A stretch of 64,000 bases of DNA. It comes from Myrica gale. Lineage: Eukaryota > Streptophyta > Magnoliopsida > Fagales > Myricaceae. Each line of letters begins with the position of its first letter. Positions within the stretch are counted from its first letter, which is position 1. The stretch is taken from positions 10,646,501 through 10,710,500 of the forward strand of contig OZ005609.1 of the NCBI GenBank assembly GCA_963930655.1, written 5' to 3'. Shown one piece after another: positions 23,475-34,708 of the stretch. The notes below the pieces were generated by a model. That model saw nothing but the letters and a program-made list of their open reading frames with translations. It ran no database searches and was not told the origin of the DNA. A program made the position numbers and the translations under genes.

Positions 23475-25741
23475 TCATTGTGCTTGTCCAACTGATATCC
23501 TCAAGTTCTCCATCTCTACAAAAGAAAAACAATACAATTATAAGAGAAATACTAAGAGAACCAAATAATCAATTAACAAAGCAAAAAATTTAACAAAATA
23601 AAAAGTATACCCATATCTAGTTTGTAACTCAATGGATCATCTCCACCATCAATGTCGGCATCATCTTCATCAAGTATAGGAGTAGCATGCAACCAATTTT
23701 GTGCACATATGAGGCCCTCCACGGTACCAGGCGCCAAAGAAGAGCGAAAAGCATCCAACACTCTGCCGGAAGTGCTAAAAGCGGACTCAGATGACACGGT
23801 AGTAATTGGGATAGCTAACACATCCTTTGCAATGCGAGAAAGAACTTGAAACTTCTGAGAATTCACCTTCCACCACAACAAAATATCAAAATGCGCCACC
23901 CTTGGTTCCACATCTTCAATCAAGTATCTCTCCACCTCAGACTTACTATCTAGCAAGTTTTGTTGTTGTCGATAAGTAGGAAGACCTCCTCATAAATGCT
24001 GATCAATATTCATCAATTCATCCATATTTGCAGAACTGTGACTTCCACTTGGCTGCTCTGATTGGGCTATGAAACCTCCACTATACTCCTCAAACATATT
24101 TTCTAGAGTACCTCGCACCAAAGCAGTGAAATCCATGCCCTTATCCTTCCCAAAATTGTTGATAGCCCAATACTCTAAAGTGATGAGTTTAAAGCGAGAA
24201 TCTAATACCGCAGCTACAAATAAAAGTCTATTCACCTTCCTCAAATCCCCCCAATACTTATCATACTTACTTTGCATCTTTTTAGCCATGTCACGAAGTG
24301 AGATATCAGAACAATTAACAAAGGTCTCCAAATGAAACTTAGTTCTTGCTAACTCCTCAAAAAATGCATTTGAAGTTACATATGAAGATCCTGATATGCG
24401 TAGGGTGACCTCATAGAACACTTTCAAAAACTTCACAAACAGTTTAATGTGCTCCCAATCCTCAAATACCGGTGACCCCAATCCCTTCCTCCCATGACTA
24501 TCTTCATTCAAATACATCACTAAGTTCCCATCTCCATCCAACATATCCTCAAAAACCTCCCGAAATTTTTCAGCCCTTTCTAACATTATATAAGTGGAGT
24601 TCCATCGAGTTGGTACGTCCATTTGCAAGAAATTGCTATCAGACAACAATCTATTTGCAGCGGCCTTCTTGAACCCAACAAGCCTTTGAGGACTAGATTT
24701 CACAAATTTCACAATATTCCGTATCTTTGCAACGGAATCATCCAACTCCTTCAAACCCTCCTGAACTATAAGATTCAAAATATGCGCAGCACATCGCATA
24801 TGAATGAAATCATGCTTACACACAACATTTGACCCACCTCCTAATTGTTTTCTTTTCACTTGCTCAATTGCAACATCATTGTTGGTTGCATTATCAACCG
24901 TGATTGTGAGAATTTTGTCAATCCCCCAAATATTCATACATCCCTCTATCTCTTTCCCAATACTAGCCCCCTTATGATCAATTATACGGCGAAAGTAAAT
25001 AATCCTCTTATTTAAACACCACCTCCTATCAATAAAGTGGGCTGTCACGCACATATAGTTCACATTTTGAACTGAAGTCCACGTATCAGTGGTAAAACAA
25101 ACTCTAGGACTTTCTATGACAATCGCCTCTTTCAGCTTAGTCCTTTCTTCTATATACAACTCCATACAATCCTTCATGATCGTTAATCTACTGGGCATCT
25201 TAAAGCGGGGCTCAAGTCTCTCCACCAATTTTCTAAACCCTAACCTCTGCACAGTCCTAAAAGGTATCTCATCCATTATCAAATATTCAGCAATCCACCT
25301 CCTCACCTCATTTTCACTATAAGTATCCAACTTCAAAACACCCTTATCACTCCCTGTTGCTTTCGAAGCATCCATTGTCAACCTAGATTGAGTCTTGTCT
25401 AATTTACCTTGTTGCTTCTTATATGGCAAACAACGTCTCAAATGAGCTCTCATACCCGAAGTCCCATGGCGTTCAGGGTGGCACCCAACCTTGGCCTTAC
25501 AATGATGACATTTGGCTTCAGGGTGTTCAGGTTTGACAACTGGCAAAATTTTAGTAAAGTGATCCCACACAAAACTCTTGCGAGTATTCTTTCTCTTTTT
25601 ACTTGGTTGTTCTTCTGACTGATTGGTAATATCCTCATCACCACCAGATTGAGGACTACTAACTGACTCATCAGGTATTGGACCACCACCACTAGGGCAA
25701 GACCCTACATTTGTAGTATGTGTAATACTAATCTCATCCAT
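23475..25741 (-). CDS. hAT transposase (BED finger plus hAT dimerisation domain)
   Basis: The main exon runs from the ATG at 25741 to a donor at 23611. A plausible last exon is 23515-23475: the junction G|AG is in phase and ends in a TGA. Near residues 50-110 there is a BED-type zinc finger (CHHC followed by GTSGMRAHLRRC). The middle has the hAT signature RCAAHILNLIVQEGLKEL and an RNase-H-like core. The C-terminal part has the dimerisation motif LAIPITTVSSESAFSTSGRV (about 23800). One in-frame TGA at 23992-23990 splits the gene into 583 codons and a C-terminal part in the same frame. It is close to the plant RICESLEEPER-like group. This looks like a recently inactivated transposase, or a sequencing or population variant. 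Confidence 0.85.
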
Positions 25742-25825
25742 CTGACATTAAAAATATTTGATTTTCAATTCATTTGAATAACAAAAAATAAATGTAAAAT
25801 GACTCAATCTATCTAAATGTAAAAA

Positions 25826-26141
25826 TAAATGTAAAATTTTCAGTCTAAGTATCGATAGTGTCGACACATAATACCATGGTGTCGACACATTGGTCACACA
25901 CCAGAAGACATGTCCCAGGCCAATATGATGGTGTCGACACATTGTACAAAGGTGTCGACACATTACACTATCAACAGAAAGCAAGTTTCCAGGCCAAGCT
26001 GATGGTGTCGACACCTTTGTCCAATGTGTCGACACCATCATATTGGCCTGGGACATGTCTTCTGGTGTGTGACCAATGTTTCGACACCATGGTATTATGT
26101 GTCGACACTATCGACACTTAGACTGAAAATTTTACATTTAT
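25826..26141. repeat. Large near-perfect inverted repeat of GTGTCGACAC palindromes
   Basis: Arms of about 136 bp (25826-25961 and 26005-26141) with a spacer of about 43 bp. The arms differ at only a few positions. The palindrome GTGTCGACAC occurs seven times and once in variant form (TGTTTCGACAC). A further partial copy of the arm (TGTCTTCTGGTGTGTG) follows at 26141-26156. The repeat lies about 85 bp upstream of the transposase start codon, inside the hAT element. A transcript through it would form a long hairpin. It may be a nested foldback MITE or a regulatory region of the transposon. Confidence 0.9.
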
Positions 26142-26304
26142 GTCTTCTGGTGTGTGGCCAAACTTCACAAATTATTCTCATGAGCAATCAAACAATCAGC
26201 AAACAATCAACAATCTATATAAAGTAACTCATATTATACTTGAGAAATTAACAAACCCTAAAATCAAATTAAGTAATTAACAAACCCTAACTATGTGATT
26301 TAAA

Positions 26305-26391
26305 TAATCACAAATCACAAATTCACATAATTCACATAATCACAAATCACAAATTCACATAATCACAAATCACAAATTCACATAATCACAA
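26305..26391. repeat. Tandem repeat, 23-bp unit, inside the hAT element
   Basis: About three to four copies of CACAAATCACAAATTCACAT plus a short ATAA spacer, upstream of the transposase and next to the large hairpin. Confidence 0.85.
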
Positions 26392-26838
26392 TCAATCAAT
26401 AATTAGCTGAGAGGGAGTTGAGAGAGGGATACGTACTGGCGGCTGCTGCCCTACACAACTGGAAGAGCACCGGATCACAGCGGGCCGGCAGCAATCGATG
26501 GTGGAAAGTGCACTGGAGTCGGCGATGAGAGAGATCTCTAGAGAGAGAAAGAGAAACTGAGAGAGTGAGAGGGAGTGAGCCGGAGAGTGAGAGAGAGAGA
26601 TGAGATATCTGTGAGAGTGAGAGAGAGAGAGACATGAAAATTTCGGCAGGGAAGGCTGGGAGGGACGGAGGCTGGACTCACAAGTGTGGGGTGGGGGGCT
26701 GTTGCTGGCGGCACCGCGACTGAGAGATCTCTGGGGTGAGCGAGAGAGAGGGAGTGTCGAGCGAGAGGGGGGAGATTTCGGCTGAGAGCGTCGAAAATTG
26801 GATGGAGTCACGCAACTCCAGTTTTTTGTTTTAAACAA
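26392..26838 (-). other. GA-rich 5' region of the hAT element
   Basis: It contains GAGA microsatellite runs (about 26535-26632) and an open frame of 148 codons on the minus strand that is Ser/Pro-rich and probably low-complexity chance. It may hold the transposase promoter or 5' leader exon. Nothing firmer can be said. Confidence 0.35.
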
Positions 26839-27159
26839 GGGCTCCCCTTCATTTTTTTTTTTTAAAAAAATCGGAACCGGAAAATTCCGGCATTTCCGCC
26901 GGAATTTCCGGTTCCGGTTCCGATTCCGTAAATTCCTAAAAAATAGTTCCAGTTCCGGTTCTGGAATATGCCGGAACCGGTACCGGAACCACGATACCGG
27001 AACCGGAACCGGAAATTCCGGTTTCCGGCGGATGATTTCATCACCCTTAAATATAGCTTTTCGTTATTATCTATTGCAAACATTGAACTTCACCTGAATA
27101 GTCGTTGGATTAGCCATGAAAAATGTCGGACCCGGTTGGTGCGACCCGTTTTAGATAGC

Positions 27160-27760
27160 TAATTGTGAAAATATATTGTAGTTTAAACAGGATATTTAGA
27201 CGATCGAACAGTAGACGTAGTATTGCAAGTGGAAGTTTTAATAGTAATAGTATAGACAATACTGCAATTGATAATACCTCATCATCTGCATCTCATTTAA
27301 ATTCTGATAAATATCATGTTTCATTAGGCATTAACAAACCATTAAATAATTGAGTAATACCTAAAGTAAAAGATTCTCAACTATATAAACAATATACTTT
27401 AACTTTTAATACTGATTATGCTATTAAAACAATAGAACAACTAATACCTATAGGTAAGGAATACGAAACAATACATTTAATTAAATTTGATATGATTAAA
27501 AAACATATAATTCAAGGTTTTAAATATATGCATATGGGATTAGTTCAAGTTGTTGCTACCCCTTTAATTCGTCAAGGTTTAAATATTTCTGTTTTATTAT
27601 ATTTAAGAGATGGTAAACATAACCAGTTTGCAAACTCTTTACTTGGTATAGTTGAATCTTCTTTACATCAAGGTCCTATATATTTTAATTGTTATCCTTT
27701 ATCTTTATCAAATTCTACTATATATATATCATCTTACTGATCCACTCTTTCTTATTTTAT
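27160..27760 (+). mobile_element. Endogenous caulimovirid fossil, movement-protein region
   Basis: The translated region contains stretches such as HMGLVQVVATPLIRQGLNIS and NSLLGIVESSLHQGPIYFNC, which resemble the movement-protein part of plant pararetroviruses (Caulimoviridae, florendovirus-like). Only this part of the polyprotein was recognised; no capsid or reverse transcriptase was seen in the flanks. The copy is a fragment, broken in a few places, and looks old. It begins about 100 bp right of the hAT element. The family call is from memory of the domain. Confidence 0.55.
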
Positions 27761-27769
27761 TTTACGTGT

Positions 27770-28701
27770 GTGCGTTTCGGCATGGAGGAATATCTGAACA
27801 TCATACGGTTTTGAAGACATTAAACATTAGTTTTGATTCTTTCAGGTGATTATGTTGTTGATTCACATTATTTATGCTTACATTTTAAAATGCTGACGTG
27901 ACTATGGTTTTCATTAAATAGATTAACGGAATATGAACGGAATGACCATATCGTCATACTGGTATTGATTTGGTGACCACAAAGTAAAAAAAAATAAAAT
28001 TTAGTGACTAAATTATTGACTAATATAAATCTAGTGATCATATTGTCATTTTCTCTAAAATTTGACTAGCTTAAAAAAATAAAGTATCTATATTTATTTT
28101 AAATGCATTTCATGTATTAATTAGGCGCGTGCGGAATGAATTGAATGAGTGGAGGCGCGCATATTGAAGGTGGAAACGGTTTAGAAAAAAAAGGTGAAAA
28201 TAAACAGAAAAGGCCTTCGATGGTCCCGCTATCTGTACGAGAAAGCGCGTGGAAGTGGGTCCCACGCTAGACGTTTCGAATGTGAAAGCGCGAAAGTTGC
28301 AATCATAACTTAAGCCAAGTTTTGTACTACCCTCCAAAAATACAGGAATTGTTCTATTTTTGTTGGCTTGAACCCGTCAAATTTTGAACCACCCATTTCT
28401 ATGCTTGTTCCGATCTTCGGCTCCTCCTCCTCGAAAGGATTATAATATTTTTATTTAATGCTATCCAAAAAGGTTACTGTACATTAAAACAAACAAAAGA
28501 AATTTGAATTTATGGTATGATTTTTATGTTTGTGTTGACTTTAATGTATATTGTAAAAATCTAAGAAGCGTTAGATTGTGTTTAAGTATAAAATTTTGGG
28601 GTTAAAATTTTAGTGTATTGGATTTGGTGAAAAAAATGAAGAGAGAGATAATTTTTAATATTTATTATAGTGAAAAATAATGATGTGATGGAAAGAGATT
28701 A
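27770..28701. other. Intergenic, no gene seen
   Basis: Contains a short GC-richer part (28120-28320) and, at 28575-28700, a sequence with TTAGATTGTGTTTAAG resembling one end of the PIF-type MITE family, perhaps a degraded copy abutting the next element. Confidence 0.4.
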
Positions 28702-28944
28702 TGAGTGCGTTTGCACCCAAAATATTACCTATATTTTTCTCTTTCTCCTAATAAAATACTACAATATAATCTCTCTCTCCCATAAAAAATATAAAAATTA
28801 CCTCTTTCTTTACTTTTTCACTAAACCCAATACCAACACAAAACCCAATACCAAAAATATTTCAACACAAATACAACTTATATTGTAATTTTTTATTGTA
28901 TTAAAATTTTAAAAAATGTAAAATTTCAGGTAACAAACATAGCC
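28702..28944. mobile_element. PIF/Harbinger (Tourist-like) MITE, copy A
   Basis: A 243-bp element flanked by TTA on both sides. Its ends TGAGTGCGTTTGCACC and TAACAAACATAGCC are inverted repeats. The interior (CTCCTAATAAAATACTACAA, TTTTTCACTAAACCCAATACC) matches the reverse complement of the 36218-36416 element. Confidence 0.7.
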
Positions 28945-28947
28945 TTA

Positions 28948-30408
28948 GTCACACTTGCTCTTTAATTTTAAAAGAACCGGTAAAAAACTCTTTAAAATCA
29001 TTATACGATTCAATTATTTGACCCAAGAACAAGGAACCAATCGAGACTTTGCTTTATACTATTTCTTTCTCATTTCTTGCACCATATATAATTTGAGGTG
29101 TCACATGTATATCTTACTATTTCATATAATTCTTTGAATATGATCTCCAACTTTTTCACCTAAATTGAAAATAGTTTAACACTTGTTTTTGTAATTTCAG
29201 TTTGAGAATGGTGGAGCGAGAGACTAATTTGAAGTTATAAGATACAAATACCTTTAGTTAATTATAACCTGTCCCTGTTGAACTGGTAGATATTTTGGTA
29301 CCAATACTTCACCGAATTTGGATTCTGTGTACATAATACCTTACCTAATGGGATAGGAAATTTCTTATTTTTTAATTGTCTTCGAGACGGGGTACAACTA
29401 TGCTTTGAATTTGAAAATCCAAGCCCGAAAATTTGGAATTGGTATGAAGGACCGACCATGTTTTTGTGACCGTGGAACAAGAGAAGTATTCTTTAAATAC
29501 ATGCATTGAATTCCCTTGCATATATAGAACCAGTCGTACCGCAGTATATCACTCTTCACAAACCTACTACGAACACGCATGATCATTGATCAGGTCTACT
29601 AGACAAAAAAAAAAACGTCTACTAGACCAAGCCACCAACTAAAACCTAGACAAAGCTGAACAAAGCGAGCCAGGCCGCGTGATGTCAGCTAACAAGCGCG
29701 ATCCAGAGCGGCGTTGCCGGCACGTCACAAATAAATAAAAACAAAGCCTAATTACTCTTATCACTAAAGGTACTATTATTCTAAAATTTTACTTTAATTT
29801 TATTTTAATTTGTATTTATTTTAGTTATCATTATTTGTATTGTACTCTTATTTTAAGTTTTTATTTGTGTTTATTTTAATTTTACTCTCTTTCTTTTTGC
29901 ATTAGAGGCTGAAGCTAGGTTTTGGGGTTTAAGAGTCCACGAAATTTGAAGAACATTGGGAGTGGAAATATGTGGTGAGTATTTGTGTTTCATTTCTACA
30001 TTTTCTGTTTGTTTTTTTTTTTTGAAATGTTTGGTTGTTGAGAAAGTGAGATGACTGCCATGAAAATGAAGGAGAACCGGGGCATTGTGTTTTGGATCGG
30101 TTGTTATTCTTAAACGAAGAAAGAAAGAAAAAAATCAGAAAAAGTGGAAGTTTTGCCGTTTTGGTCAACTGTGTTTGTTTTGGGCGTGTTAGCCCTTGGC
30201 GATTGGAAGGTTTGTGATCTACTTTTCTTGTATATAACATATATTATAATCTTTGCATAACTCGTTCTCTATACATGTGAATTGTCATGAAAAAAATAAT
30301 CAAATAAAGATATGGAAAAAGAGCAGACAGAGTGATATTTGTTTCATATCTGAAAGGAAACACATGTCTGGATTTGTGTGAGATTTATGTAAAGTGATTT
30401 TCTTTCAG
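28948..30408. other. Intergenic, no gene seen
   Basis: About 1.5 kb of AT-rich sequence. Open frames at 29262-29586 and 29929-30240 on the minus strand are short, overlapping and unrecognised. The upstream exons expected for the ELM1-like fragment were looked for here and not found. Confidence 0.45.
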
Positions 30409-30789
30409 GGATGGACCCTTGTTGGTGGTTGCTTGTGGCAGAGATACAATATCTATTGCAAGTTCCATAAAACGCTTAGCATCACAAAATGTTTTTGTTG
30501 TTCAGGTTTGTTTATGCCACCTACTTTTTATATTATTCTGCACTTGATTGAAGAGGCTTCTTCTTTATATTCCTACTCTGGGTCTGAGGATTTTTTTACC
30601 ACTCTTATTTCCTTCTGCTTCCTTTCTAGTTGTTTCAAGAGTTTCTATATTGTTGTTAATTTTTGCTAGCTTTGTCTCTCTGGCCACCAATAGATTCTGC
30701 TGCTCTTCGTAGTGCAGCCAGCGCATGGCATGATGAGTTTGCACCTCTGCCAAAACCCCTGCTAGTGGTCAACATCGGACGACCTACAA
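30409..30789 (+). pseudogene. Two-exon fragment of an ELM1-like mitochondrial fission gene
   Basis: Exon-like segment 30409-30505 (acceptor TTTCAG, donor CAG|GTTTG) encodes GPLLVVACGRDTISIAS and VFVVQ. Segment 30694-30789 (acceptor AATAG, donor ACAA|GTAA) encodes SAALRSAASAWHDEFA and LPKPLLVVNIG. Both match plant ELM1, which recruits dynamin-like proteins for mitochondrial fission. In the family a further stretch (IQHP...QDHV...GALHQ) lies between them; here only about 190 bp of intron-like sequence does. No 5' or 3' exons were found nearby. Introns are kept, so this is a DNA-level copy, not a retrocopy. It is probably a non-functional captured or duplicated fragment. Confidence 0.75.
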
Positions 30790-32086
30790 GTAATCTTTTT
30801 ACTATACTTGGTCTTTCTTGTTTGTTGTACTGAGTTATGTATTTGCTTTTTTGTGGGTTTTGTTCTTATTCTTTCTGCTCTGGTCTTTATCCTTTTGTCT
30901 TTGGGTTGTCATGTTTTATCTGTTGACATCTTGTGTTTTTATTGCTTCCTTTTGTTTGGCTATGGCAGTTCTCTATTTAAGTTTGTCAGTGTCGTTCAGT
31001 TTGCTCTGGCTTTGGTTCCATGTTTTTCGATGGCCTCTTCTAATATTTGCACCTATGAGGATCTTGAGCATTTAATTGACCATACTGGTTTGCTTACTTG
31101 CTCTGAGCCTTTAATCCACTTGATGCCAGACTCTTCAGTTGCTGAGGAGAATGATATGTAATGTTTGGTTTCTTTCAATTATATAAAAAAAGTACTTATT
31201 AAGGGTATCAGCACTAAGATGTTATTGGTGGCCAGAGATATTTAGGAGATTATTGAGGGCTGGAGTGAGATTGATAACACTACTGTGACTACTGTTGCAG
31301 TATAGTTCCGTTTCTCATTGCCTAAGGACCTGCAATATAGTCTGTTGAAGCATGTCTGTTTCTCGCTACATAAATGAACTGGAATCATCATGAACGACCT
31401 GATACTATAAGAACGACTGTGGTAATGAACTAATTACTTCAAGTTCTTCTATTGGGTTTGGATCATTGCTTGATACTTGTTATGGTTTTTAGTATTGTAA
31501 TATCATTGCTTTCATCATGGATGGAGTATGTGAGAATATTGTGTTTTTACGGTTTAAAATGAGATTTTTTGTGAGGCTTAGTCCATGGAGTATCGGCCCA
31601 AGCCGGAGTGCTCATGGACAAGCCTGGCTTGATGGGGTCCGGGGGCAATTTTTTGACCCATTTTATCTAGAGTTGTTTATAGCCTTATATACAAGTAGAT
31701 ATTTTGTTTACATAAATCTTTTGTTTATATCTATTTCTCATGTGATATTTATTTTTCTATTACAGGAATTCAAGATAGAGAATGTTGATGTGTCAACGGA
31801 GGAAGATTTTAATTGGTCTTTGCTTATTGTGTTGTATTTGAATATTTTAGTCGGTCCTTGCTTATTGTTATTTTATATTAGAAATTTGGTGCTTTTTAGA
31901 TTACTTGTAGAGATTCTCGTGTTTGTTGTAAAATATTATTAATTAATGATAAAGAGATTTTTGTTTTATTCTATCCTTGTTTTTTAAGTTTTTAGCTCTA
32001 TTGAATTATAATTATTAAAATAAATTTGTATTACCAATTAAAAAAGCATGTATAGGAAAAAATTAGTGGCGTTTTAAAAATACTGG
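30790..32086. other. Intergenic, unrecognised sequence
   Basis: T-rich stretch with open frames at 30808-31161 and 31517-31942 on the plus strand. The first ends in a less biased part (CTYEDLEHLIDHTGLLTCSE) that I do not recognise. No supported gene. Confidence 0.35.
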
Positions 32087-32345
32087 CACATACAAAAAAA
32101 AACTGCAAACCTATAGCGGTGGTCACTGACCGCTGCTATAGGTGGCACATGACCGCCGCTATAGACCTATAGTGGGGGTCATATTAGGTCTTTGACCGCC
32201 GCTACATAACCTTAAGTGCGGAAACAACGCAATTGCACTCGGGTCTATAGCGGCAGTTTCGACCGCCGCTATAGACCCGAGGTCTTCACCAGCGGTCACC
32301 CAAACCGTCGCGATAGGTCACAAATCCGCTGCTATGACAAGAGGT
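32087..32345. mobile_element. Truncated CACTA derivative
   Basis: It starts with CACATACAAAAAAAAACTG, a CACTA-like end. It continues with arrays of GACCGCCGCTATAGACC-type motifs closely matching the element at 19945-20423, including a shared stretch CAACGCAATTGCACTCG-like and CGAGGTCTTCACCAGCGGTC. No right terminus is present; it abuts a LINE fragment near 32345. Confidence 0.7.
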
Positions 32346-32940
32346 CGCCTTCAAGAACATCTCGAGTCGATTGAAATAGCCTAAAGGTGCTGCCATTCAA
32401 CAAACTGAATAAGACACAATCTATACACATTGGTCACCTTCATGGTATGAAATAATTCTTGCGCCAGAAATGAATTTTCTTGAATAGATCTCCCTGGCAC
32501 AAAAGTAGTCTGATTGCTGGAAATCAGCTGAGGTAAAACAGGACGAAGCCTAGCCACCAACAACTTTGCAATAACTTTATAAACAACATTAGATAAACTA
32601 ATGGGACGAAAATCAACCACAACAGTAAGATTATCCTTTTTAGGCAACAACACGCTAAAAGAGTGATTAATCTCCTCAAGCATAAAATTAGAGGTGAAAA
32701 ATTGAAGTACCATCTGAAGCAAAATCATCCTTTACTATTTCCCAATAGCTGAAAAAAAGAGGTCATGAGTCATACCATTGAACCCCGGAGCCTTATGAGC
32801 ACCGATCTAGAAAACAACAGCCTGTATTTCACACTCCGTAGGAATGCCAGTCAACCACTCCTTGTCCTCCTCATATAGCGAATGTGGAATAAGCTCCTCC
32901 ACAATCAAAGATATTTCCAGGGGCGTATTATATTAAATTA
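32346..32940 (-). mobile_element. LINE reverse transcriptase fragment
   Basis: The minus strand encodes the start of an L1-type reverse transcriptase. Around 32728-32381 it reads SVLLPKKDN, DFRPISLSNVVYKVIAKLLV and FVPGRSIQENSFLAQE, the motifs of RT regions 1-2. Upstream (32940-32740) degraded sequence includes APGFNGMTHDLFF. Endonuclease and the rest of the RT are absent. An internal piece of a non-LTR retrotransposon with stop codons. Confidence 0.8.
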
Positions 32941-34234
32941 AGGTAAAATTACACTTTGCACCCCTAAATTATGGGGTACCTGACACTTTGCATCCCCTTG
33001 TCTTGATTTCGTGACGTTGGACCCACTAACTTCTGTTTTTTGTCGATTACCACCCCATAGCCAATTTATCTGTTAATACTATCGGTAATAATTCCATGTG
33101 AGGTACTTAATTTTTTTCCCTCCTTTATTCTCGAAGACTCGATTCCCTCCCTCCAACACTTAGCCCAAAGCTCTTTTCCCTGCCGATAGTTCTCCATTTG
33201 CACTCCACACTCGAACTTACTAGGGCAAGGTTTTCGCGTTAAGCATTTTCGCATCTGTTGAGCAATAATCATCAATCAAATTCTGTTAAAGGTATGCGAT
33301 GAGATTCTTCCTATTTTTTTATGATGGGTTCTTATGATTTTAGGGTTTTCAGTGATGTGGATCTAGTTTTGAAAACTCAATGTTTCGAGCAATGTTCGTT
33401 AGGTTCAATTATTTTGCATGGGTAGCACATTTTTAAGTGACTTGCATGCATAAATAATATCGAATCATAGAATTTGTCTTCTTTGTGTGGAATTTTAGTT
33501 TGCCGAAGTGGTCCTGCATTACTTTGGTCTCTAGTGTCTGGCTTTTCTTTATTGCTTACTTTTCACTCTGACAAAACCATGTGGTCCCATAACCCATATT
33601 GTAATTTGTATATATTCTTTGTTTACCTTTTGGAAAGAACTTGAGTCTCTTTTGTTCACGTTTGCATATAAAAAAATACACAAGTCGCTTTCCCACCACA
33701 ATTGCACGCATTTTATTGTTTTATGGTCGATGCACTCAACTCCTACCGTATCTGTTGTTCTATTTTATACTTTACTGAATGTGAGCATTTTAATGCACTT
33801 ATTTTAATCTTACGTGGGTGGAGATGTCTCCCCATAGTTTGTCCTAAATTTACACCAATATACTAGCCAAATTATATGTACGTCGGGTTAGGGTTGATAA
33901 TAGGTTCAATTAAGGCTAGTTTAACAGAATGTATTTAATTAAGTTACGATGAGTAGTGTATAGAACTTAATTGACAAGTGTCAATTAATTTAACCTTATG
34001 AGATAGTGATAGTTGTGCATAGAACTTAAATGTATCAACAGAGATCCAACAGTTACGATGGAGTAGAAAAAGTTCTGTTTTAGATATCTTTCTCCACTAA
34101 ATGGTGCATCTTGGAATACGTTTGCACTTTTAAAAATTGGAAGCTTGCACTTTTAAAAATGGAAGCATTTATATTTGGATGTTTATGCTGGAGCCAGTTT
34201 GTCTTTCCTTTCCAAGTTCATTATAAGTTATTCT

Positions 34235-34670
34235 CACAACTCATCTATTGTTTTATTTTTTTTATATACTTATACATTTCTTAATGTGAGCTGAACTTGA
34301 TATACTAACCCATTGTTTTATTTTACTTGGTAGGTATGGTGCTTTATAACTGCACAGTGAGAGTATTGCTCTGCAGGGGCATTTATAGACTTATCCATTG
34401 TTTTAAGTGAGCTGAATTTTTTTATATGCTTATACATTTCTTAATGTGCGCTAAATTTTATATACTAACCCATTATTTTATTTTATTTGGCAAGTGTGGT
34501 GCTTTATAACTGCACAGTGGGAGTACTGCTATGTGGGGCATTTATAGACTTATATATTGTTTAAAGTGAGCTTAATTTTATTTTATATATACTTATATAT
34601 TTCTTAATGTGATTTGAATTTTATATGCTAACCTATTGTTTTATTTTACTTGGCAGGTGTGGTGCTTTAT
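34235..34670. repeat. Tandem repeat of about 160 bp inside the MULE
   Basis: Roughly two and a half copies. The motif GGTGCTTTATAA recurs at about 34338, 34498 and 34661, and TTATACATTTCTTAATGTG-like sequence recurs in step. Each unit contains a TTGGCAG-like splice acceptor just before GTGTGGTGC, so exon-boundary sequence was duplicated along with intron. Confidence 0.85.
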
Positions 34671-34708
34671 AAATTCTTAATATGTTGTCTGAGTTTTTTT
34701 GATTCGAG

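Larger units (their letters stand above)
23134..27049 (-). mobile_element. hAT transposon with transposase, both ends and TSD present
   Basis: A 3,916-bp element with termini TAAGGGTGA and TCACCCTTA and a perfect 8-bp target duplication AATATAGC (23126-23133 and 27050-27057). Both ends carry arrays of CCGGTTCCGG and CCGGAATTTCC units (about 23145-23285 and 26872-27030), the likely transposase-binding sites. Between them lie a transposase gene on the minus strand, a 5' region with a large hairpin, a 23-bp tandem repeat and a GA-rich stretch. Overall layout is that of an autonomous element; one in-frame stop in the transposase suggests it is now inactive, unless read through. Confidence 0.9.

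Noticed and set aside
25826-26141. CRISPR-like array of evenly spaced palindromes
   Set aside because: The genome is a plant, spacing is uneven, and the repeats are organised as one large inverted repeat.
25748-26227. Open frames rich in VSTLS and MCRH repeats
   Set aside because: Translations of the GTGTCGACAC hairpin in several frames; no protein is implied.
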